Assembly (NCBI GenBank): GCA_020635015.1
Contig: JACKAP010000017.1
Span: forward strand, 1 to 64,000
Length of the DNA stretch: 64,000 nucleotides
From: Calditrichia bacterium
GTDB lineage: Bacteria > Calditrichota > Calditrichia > RBG-13-44-9 > J075
Direction of reading: 5' to 3'
Every line of letters begins with the position of its first letter. The stretch's first letter is position 1. Shown piece after piece: positions 58,039-64,000 of the stretch. A program made the position numbers and the translations under genes. The notes below the pieces were generated by a model, which worked only from the letters and a program-made list of their open reading frames with translations, did not search any database and was not told where the DNA came from.

Positions 58039-61000
58039 TTATTTGACTGATATCATCTCCGAAGGCAAAACTCCAAATATGTCTCTGAAGCATTTTGAAA
58101 AATAGGATGGATTGTTGAAACCCACCGCATAGGCGATTTCGGTGACGGTACCACTTTTTTGGGAAATTAGCTGGTGGGCCCGCTTTAAACGGATAGTGCG
58201 AATAAACTCTCTAGGGGTTTGACCACACAAGGCCCTCAGTTTGCGATGCAGGTGCATCCGGCTGAGGAACATTTCTCCGGCAAATTTCTCGGTATCAAAT
58301 TCCGCTTGGTCAATATTGGCTTCGACCACAGATAGGGCTTTCTGCAAGAAAATTTCATCTATCGAGGCTGCTTGAAAGGGTTGAGGACTGGTCAACAACT
58401 CGGTTCGAATAAGCTGTTGCTGGGCCTCGAGAGTAGCCAAAGTATTGGAAATGGTTAGACGCAGTTCAGCTGCATTAAACGGTTTGGTGAGATAAGCATC
58501 GGCCCCCATCGCGAGACCTTTGAGCCGGCCCCGTTCACTGGCTCTGGCAGTGAGCATAATCACCGGTAAATGAGAGGTTCTTACCTCGCTTTTTAATTGT
58601 TGGCAAAGCTGATCGCCACTCATTTTAGGCATCATGACATCACAAAGCACCAAGTCTACCGTCTCACTGTTGGCCATTTGTAAACCCTTCTGACCATCGA
58701 ACGCCTGTAAAATACGGTACTGGTCTTCTAAAAGGTTTCGCATGTAGTCTTGCAGGTCCTGATTGTCTTCCACGATCAGCAAGCGAGATTGCGGTATATT
58801 CGGATTTAGATCACTCGACAGTGGTGGTTTATCTTCGGCAGGTTCGCTCTGCTCGAGGATAGCCCCATCAACCGAACGCCATCTTTCAGAATCCGTTTGG
58901 GACACGTCCACGATTTCTTCGGGCTTCAAGTGATCTTTTCCTGTGAGAAGGCTAATGGTAAAGGTGGTTGCGTCGCCTGCCTGGCTTTGAACAGATATTG
59001 TTCCATGGTGGAGCGTTATCAAATCCTTTGCCAAGGCCAATCCGATTCCGCTTCCCGGGATGTCTTCCTGCCATGAAACCCGGTAGAAGCGTTCGAATAT
59101 ATGAGGAAGGTGCTCCTGGGGAATCCCGGGGCCGCTGTTGCTGACGGCAATTTCTACCTTGGAATCTTGATGATTCAGGCTAACGGTGATGCGACCTTGA
59201 TCCGGGGTATATTTGAAGGCGTTGTCCAACAGGTTGAGAATAACCTGTTCAAATTTTTCCGGATCCAGGAAGATGTCCAGTGATTTGATACCGCAGTCCA
59301 CTTGATAGTCGATTCCCTGTGCGGCCGCTCGCGATTCGAAATTGGCAGCCAGGAATTTAAGTATCCGGCAGACATCCGTTTTGCGGGCATTGAGTTTGAG
59401 TTGTTGACTGTCTGATTTAGCAAGGGTCAACAACTGATCGATCAGACTTCTTAGTCGCTGCGCATTTTTACGGATCACTCTCAAAAAACGCTGATTTTGG
59501 GAATCGGCTTCTTCATTCAACAGTTGATCAACCGGCCCTTCAATCAGGGTCAAGGGTGTGCGGAACTCGTGAGAGATATTCATTAAGAAATTCGATTTCA
59601 GACGATCCACCTCCTGCAGCTTCTTATTTTCTATCGCCTTTAATTTCAGTTCATTGCCCAATTTTACCCGTTTCAGATCGTATCTGCGCCAGAAATAAAG
59701 GCCCCCTAATCCGAGAAGCAGATAAAAAGCATATGCCCAAGGGGCCCGCCACCAGGGTGATGCAACAACAATGGCAAGGGAAACCGGGTCGCTCCAAACC
59801 CCATCCCGATTGGCTCCTTTGACCCGAAAAATATATTGCCCCGGATCTACATCAGTATAACGGGTAAAGGGTCTTCCCCCTCCCTCGACCCAATCCTTAT
59901 CCAACCCTTCCAATTGATATTGGTAGCTGTTTTTGTAAGTCGTCGCAAAATCCAAAATGCTAAATTGAATTTCGAAGAAACGCTGTTCATAACTGAGGTT
60001 GATCTCTTCTGTCAATGAAATTGTAGAGGGGTGATGAAGGGAATCGCCAATTACACTGAATCCGGTAACCTTAATCTGGGGTTTTGAATTAAGGACCTGA
60101 ACGCTATCGGGATTGAAAGAAATAAAGCCGTCCGTTCCACCAAAATAGAAATTCCCGCTTGCTCCTCTAAAAACACCGCCTTCCTGAAACATGCCAACGT
60201 TGATGCCAAAACTCTGGTCAAAATCGATGACTTCTTCGGTGTGCAAATCAACCCGAAGAATATTTTCATCGCCCTGGAATCCCTGGGAAATCCACAAATA
60301 ACGGTTCTGGTGGAGTAGCATTCCCCGTATTGACTCCTGCGGCAGCCACTTTAGTGGGCTTTGCTTAAGAAACTGGACCGTTCCATCGCCTTTGGAAACT
60401 GTCATCTTTACCAAACCGCTATTAACCGTTCCCAGCCAATAATTCCCCTTCGGGCCTTTGGTAATTGCGGAAAAAAAATTGCGTTGTATGCTTTCAGGAG
60501 AATCGTCAAGAAGGAATTTTGAGAATTTGTTAAGGCTGGGTTGAAATAAACTCAGTCCCTGGGTGGTGCCGATCCATATACTGTCCGGGGTTTCGGCAAA
60601 AATGGCAAAAACGTTATCACCGCAGATCTCAGAATTGGAAGTGCTATAATTTACGAAGTGTCCCAATTGCCGGTCTTCCGATGCAAGATAAGATATCCCA
60701 TCCGTGGAAGTGCCAAACCACATGCCTCCAGCATCATCCCGGCAGATTTGACGAACATTTTTGCCAATAATGCCTTGTTTGCGCTTCTCACTTATTTGCA
60801 AATGCCTAAAATTTCCGGTTTGACGATTTAGTACATCCAACCCAGTACCGGTCCCGATCCACATATTGCCTCGCCGGTCATCAAAAAGGGCCAAAACCAC
60901 ATCGTTTCCAATGCTGTTTTCTTTGTCAGGTTCATTTTTATATTTTATTATTTCTTCGCTTTGGGGATCAAAAACATCCAGCCCCTGACCATGGGTTCCC

Positions 61001-62172
61001 AGCCAGAGCCGCCCATCCTCATCTTCTAAAAATGCATAAAAAGATGTCCCGGAAAAGGTCTCCTTCTTATTGATATCCTGGCAATAGTATCGAAATTGAG
61101 CCCGTTTGGGGTCATAGCGCTGGAGTCCCCCCAATCCCCCAAACCACAACACATTTTTATCGTCTTCATAAATTGCCATCATGGCATTATTGGCAATGCT
61201 TTGGGAATTGCCCGGATTATGTTGGTATACCTCAAAATGTCTTCTGCCCTTGTCCAAACGAATAATGCCATGGTAATAAGAGGTCATCCACAAGGTTTTT
61301 TGTTGATCTTCAATGATGTAGCCGATTGAAACCTCGTTCAAATCCCTTATTTGCGCGTAATCCCGAAATAATTCGGTTTCCGGGTCATAGCGGCTTAAGC
61401 CCTGTTTGGTCCCAATCCAGATCATGCCGGCATGATCCTCGAAAAGCTCGGAAATGACATTACTTAAAGGACCGCTTTCATTTCCCGGACTTTCTGGAAA
61501 AAGGGTAACTTCCCCGGTTTGAAGGTTGATTTTCCCCAACCCTTTTCCATAATCCGCGACCCAGAGATTCCCCCGGCTATCTTCCAGACAATCATACAAT
61601 TTTTGAGGTAGCTGACTTGCTGCTGGAAACTGCTGGTAGATCGAAGATTTTACAAAAGCCATTTCCGTTGAATCGAACTCGAATAAGCCAAAGCCGGAAA
61701 CCGCCCATATATTTGAATGCCTTCCAAGAATCAGGCGGGTGTAACCCAAACGACCAACATCAACGCCTTTGCCCTTGAAGGGAATGCGCAAAAATGTGTC
61801 GGTTTTAGGATTAAACCGGCTGACAATTCTACCAGCATTGACCCAAATTAGCCCCGCGTTATCGGCCAACAGGTTGTGAACATTGACGCTAGCAATACTT
61901 GAAGACTTACCTTCAATTGGCATATATCTTTTTAATTGGTAGCCATCAAATCGCTTAAACCCGGCATTCGAACCCAGATATAACATACCGTCCTGGTCCT
62001 TAACAATTGAACCAACGCTCCCTATTCTCTGACCTTCCTGAGGAATTATTCTTTGAAAGAAAACGGGTTTCGACTGGCAACAGGCCGGATGCCCACCAAA
62101 GAGGCATAGCAATCCAAAAGCCGCTAGGCTTTTGAGGAGTGGAAGAAAAAAAATACGCTCAACGCTTTGCAT
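58039..62172 (-). CDS. hybrid two-component system regulator (HTCS)
   Basis: At 1377 residues this is a one-protein sensor-regulator: signal peptide, about twelve Reg_prop propeller repeats (residues about 45-700; repeated DxxGxLWIGT-like motifs such as DHAGMIWIGT and DDRRGNMWIGT), a Y_Y_Y domain (about 735-800; FSYQYQLEGLDKDW-like), and one membrane helix near 815-835. The cytosolic part has a histidine kinase (H-box MNISHEFRTPLTLI, NLLDNAFKYTPDQG, GSGIGLALAKDLI), a receiver domain (LVLCDVMMPKMSG with the phosphorylated Asp) and an AraC-type HTH (VTEIAYAVGFNNPSYFSKCF). In Bacteroidota such proteins sense glycan fragments and activate adjacent catabolic genes. Here no polysaccharide locus is adjacent on the visible side. 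Intact. Confidence 0.96.
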   Translation of the reverse strand: MQSVERIFFLPLLKSLAAFGLLCLFGGHPACCQSKPVFFQRIIPQEGQRIGSVGSIVKDQDGMLYLGSNAGFKRFDGYQLKRYMPIEGKSSSIASVNVHNLLADNAGLIWVNAGRIVSRFNPKTDTFLRIPFKGKGVDVGRLGYTRLILGRHSNIWAVSGFGLFEFDSTEMAFVKSSIYQQFPAASQLPQKLYDCLEDSRGNLWVADYGKGLGKINLQTGEVTLFPESPGNESGPLSNVISELFEDHAGMIWIGTKQGLSRYDPETELFRDYAQIRDLNEVSIGYIIEDQQKTLWMTSYYHGIIRLDKGRRHFEVYQHNPGNSQSIANNAMMAIYEDDKNVLWFGGLGGLQRYDPKRAQFRYYCQDINKKETFSGTSFYAFLEDEDGRLWLGTHGQGLDVFDPQSEEIIKYKNEPDKENSIGNDVVLALFDDRRGNMWIGTGTGLDVLNRQTGNFRHLQISEKRKQGIIGKNVRQICRDDAGGMWFGTSTDGISYLASEDRQLGHFVNYSTSNSEICGDNVFAIFAETPDSIWIGTTQGLSLFQPSLNKFSKFLLDDSPESIQRNFFSAITKGPKGNYWLGTVNSGLVKMTVSKGDGTVQFLKQSPLKWLPQESIRGMLLHQNRYLWISQGFQGDENILRVDLHTEEVIDFDQSFGINVGMFQEGGVFRGASGNFYFGGTDGFISFNPDSVQVLNSKPQIKVTGFSVIGDSLHHPSTISLTEEINLSYEQRFFEIQFSILDFATTYKNSYQYQLEGLDKDWVEGGGRPFTRYTDVDPGQYIFRVKGANRDGVWSDPVSLAIVVASPWWRAPWAYAFYLLLGLGGLYFWRRYDLKRVKLGNELKLKAIENKKLQEVDRLKSNFLMNISHEFRTPLTLIEGPVDQLLNEEADSQNQRFLRVIRKNAQRLRSLIDQLLTLAKSDSQQLKLNARKTDVCRILKFLAANFESRAAAQGIDYQVDCGIKSLDIFLDPEKFEQVILNLLDNAFKYTPDQGRITVSLNHQDSKVEIAVSNSGPGIPQEHLPHIFERFYRVSWQEDIPGSGIGLALAKDLITLHHGTISVQSQAGDATTFTISLLTGKDHLKPEEIVDVSQTDSERWRSVDGAILEQSEPAEDKPPLSSDLNPNIPQSRLLIVEDNQDLQDYMRNLLEDQYRILQAFDGQKGLQMANSETVDLVLCDVMMPKMSGDQLCQQLKSEVRTSHLPVIMLTARASERGRLKGLAMGADAYLTKPFNAAELRLTISNTLATLEAQQQLIRTELLTSPQPFQAASIDEIFLQKALSVVEANIDQAEFDTEKFAGEMFLSRMHLHRKLRALCGQTPREFIRTIRLKRAHQLISQKSGTVTEIAYAVGFNNPSYFSKCFRDIFGVLPSEMISVK

Positions 62173-62384
62173 AATTGCCGAGAGTTTATTAAAGGGGGTT
62201 GACAGGTTCGATCAGCGGGTTCATTTGAACAAGAACCTACGTTATGAGCCCTGATCAACGACAATTATTTTCTCAGGAAAATTACTTTACAATTCACTGC
62301 ACAAAAGGTGTTCTTCGTCAGGTAATTTGTTCTCTAATGAAAAAATCCATCTTAATCGGGCGGATTTTTATTTTCATACCATGT

Positions 62385-63275
62385 TTATTTCCGGAAGAGT
62401 TCAAGGTATTTTTGTAAAGCAAACATTTTATTACGAGAAAATCCGGTTATCTCTTTCAAAATGCCTTTTTCTTGAAAGATACTCACAAGACTATTCGCTG
62501 TGTTGTAGGTGACACCAAGCGCATCTTTCACCTGATTGACATTTATTATGGGCCTGGAGAACAGGTGTAAGAGCAGTTTCATGCCAGATTTGCTTTTTCT
62601 TCCCATTTCGATAATTTGCTGTTGATACGCCTGCCTTAACGCAATGATGCTTTCAAATGTTTGTTTTCCATTTGCCGCCGTTTCAGTGACCCCAACCAGG
62701 AAAAACCGAAGCCACTGTTCTATATCATCAGCGGTTCGTACTCGACTCAGCGCATCATAATACGCTGCCCGGTGTTTTTCAAAAAAATCTGAAAGATATA
62801 ATACCGGGTTGCTTTTCTTTGCCGCGCACGCCGGAAAGTAGGACGCTGTGCGTTTCAGTTATCAAACGCATCGACAAAGGCAACTTATTTAGCCTTTGGA
62901 TAGCGTAGTTCATGGCTTTGATGTAGTTTTGCACTTCCGACCAGTCATCGCGCTTTTCCGGAGCGATTTCTTCTTCAGGCAGCACCGCTTCGTCAATACC
63001 TGTTTTTTGGTTCCTTCAATTCGTGATGACCTGGTGGCTTCTTTGATAACGTGCATTTGTATAAAAAAATCCACATCGGGAACTAACGTAGAATAGGCAT
63101 TAAGTTCACCCAACAAGCGAACCGCATCCTCCAGGAGAAGCGTAATTTTTTTACCTTCCCATTCAAATGCCTGGTTGATATGACTGGGGCTAAAACTTTC
63201 GTATTCGTAGTTCTTTTGCGCAAAGTGTTTTTTGAGTTTGCCTGAGCGGAACATAGATTTATGGGTCTTCACCAT
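62385..63275 (-). pseudogene. Fic-family gene lacking its catalytic core
   Basis: The N-terminal Fic_N part (SPSHINQAFEWEGKKITLLL, IKEATRSSRIEGTKKQ) and the continuation in another frame (IDEAVLPEEEIAPEKRDDWS, RLITETHSVLLSGVRGKEKQ) are clear. Then the sequence jumps directly to SNPVLYLSDFFEKHRAAYYD and the C-terminal winged-helix part (VNVNQVKDALGVTYNTANSL-like). The roughly 90-residue segment carrying HPFxDGNGR is absent at about 62815. A frame break also occurs near 62995. The inhibitory SSRIEG motif remains. No AMPylation activity is possible. Confidence 0.8.
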
Positions 63276-63505
63276 AAGTTGAAATAAGATATTTTATATC
63301 TCAACATAATACTAAAAATTGAAATAAGACAATAATTGCTTCAAGTTTCTGAAATAAATAACAGCTTTACCGGGGAAGTTACAGAAATCCAATTTTCATT
63401 AAAACGCTGCCATTTCACCCACTTTTTCCCATCCATTAAAAAAACGGTGTCAAAAATTCATAAGGCCAGGAAATACAACCGGCAGGCACCGGGCGCGGTA
63501 CCATT

Positions 63506-63693
63506 TTATATTTTCCAGAGTTGAAGCAATTCATTTGCCAAGTATCGCAAGCTAATGGCTTCAATATGCTCATCTTTGGGGTATCGTTCCCTGCCGGGAT
63601 AGACCACGAAGGCTCGATCTGGCTTCAAATCATCCGTGGCCACCCGAAAGCCCCGTTCCACTTTTGCGCTTAAACTTCGCTTAATTTCAATCG
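63506..63693 (-). pseudogene. 3' remnant of an AAA ATPase (DUF4143 type)
   Basis: The frame IEIKRSLSAKVERGFRVATD, DLKPDRAFVVYPGRERYPKD, EHIEAISLRYLANELLQ matches the typical C-terminal end of DUF4143/AAA_14 proteins (about 400 residues). An in-frame stop precedes it and the ATPase part is missing. Confidence 0.6.
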
Positions 63694-63745
63694 CCTATTT
63701 ACCGATAAATCTTACTCCACGTCTTTCCCATTCCGCATTCCGAAT

Positions 63746-64000
63746 TCACCTCTCCCCCACCCGGAACGCCGCCATCTCCTGCCCGTTGCGCACCAGCAGG
63801 ATGTCACCGACCAGCACCGGGTGGTTCCAGGTCTTGCCGCTAAGGGCCGGAAAGCGCGCCAGTTCTGTGAACTGGTCCGCCGCCGCCCGCACCAGGGCCA
63901 GCTCGCCCTTCTCCGAGAGCACCAGCAGCAGGTCCTGTTCGGGCAGCAGCACCAGTTGCCCGTGCCCGTAGCGCCCGCCCTTCCATTGGCGCTCCCCGTC
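63746..64000 (-). CDS. PQQ-like beta-propeller protein, 3' end only
   Basis: The partial gene enters from the right window edge. The last 84 residues include GERQWKGGRYGHGQLVLLPE, QDLLLVLSEKGELALVRAAA, DQFTELARFPALSGKTWNHP and VLVGDILLVRNGQEMAAFRV. This is typical of the C-terminal blades of PQQ-binding-like propeller proteins found as secreted proteins in many phyla. N-terminal part, signal and any enzymatic role are outside the window. Confidence 0.85.
   Translation of the reverse strand, partial: DGERQWKGGRYGHGQLVLLPEQDLLLVLSEKGELALVRAAADQFTELARFPALSGKTWNHPVLVGDILLVRNGQEMAAFRVGER

Overview
The window is a chromosomal segment of a GC-rich bacterium, probably from the FCB superphylum. A Calditrichota/KSB1-like lineage would fit, but the phylum is an inference. 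The pointers are a Bacteroidota-style hybrid two-component sensor, an amidase with an inserted golvesin-like domain, a NagB/PIG-L fusion, many lipoproteins, and intergenic regions filled with heptameric tandem repeats. No rRNA, tRNA, CRISPR array or prophage was seen. At least eleven single-base frameshifts break otherwise intact enzymes; nearly all are one missing base, so assembly deletion errors are more likely than gene decay.

Layout. 0-9.6 kb: a TolB-like propeller protein; a conflict-type island with a Roco protein (LRR-Roc-COR plus a DUF4062/TIR-like tail) and two tandem TIR-DUF1566 proteins whose C-termini differ in a pattern typical of diversity-generating retroelements; a decayed FitAB-type toxin-antitoxin pair; an oxidoreductase. 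10-13 kb: a KamA-family aminomutase and a small membrane protein/HTH pair. 13.4-21.3 kb (minus strand): cell-wall amidase, beta-lactamase-like hydrolase, NamZ (DUF1343), NagX-like acetyltransferase, esterase. 21.3-27.4 kb (minus strand): zinc alcohol dehydrogenase and a corrinoid methyl-transfer set (corrinoid protein, MetH-activation-like protein, RamA-like activator, UroD-family methyltransferase). 28.7-30 kb: an AhpD-histidine kinase with an in-frame TGA at the second Cys of its CxxC motif, a candidate selenoprotein. 30-31.2 kb: a Fic protein.

31.3-50.9 kb: an AraC regulator divergent from a long plus-strand peptidoglycan-salvage run: NagZ-beta-lactamase fusion, two sodium-solute symporters, NagB-PIG-L, AnmK, MurQ, N-acyl-D-amino-acid deacylase, CE2 esterase, PBP4 and LysA. 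With NamZ, the amidase and NagX on the other strand, this covers release of MurNAc, GlcNAc and peptides, uptake, conversion toward fructose-6-phosphate, and handling of D-amino acids and diaminopimelate. 51-64 kb: a RelE-type toxin-antitoxin pair, KatG, a HEAT-like secreted protein, a 3-kb degraded AT-rich stretch, a 1377-residue hybrid two-component regulator, and remnants of a Fic gene and a DUF4143 ATPase before the 3' end of a PQQ-propeller gene.

The intergenic DNA is unusually structured. A composite element recurs: variable heptamer repeats, a conserved block with a GC hairpin, a short linker, then a directional array of about 22-nt units ending just before the next start codon. One copy is interrupted by a 203-bp MITE with perfect 20-bp terminal inverted repeats and a 9-bp target duplication.
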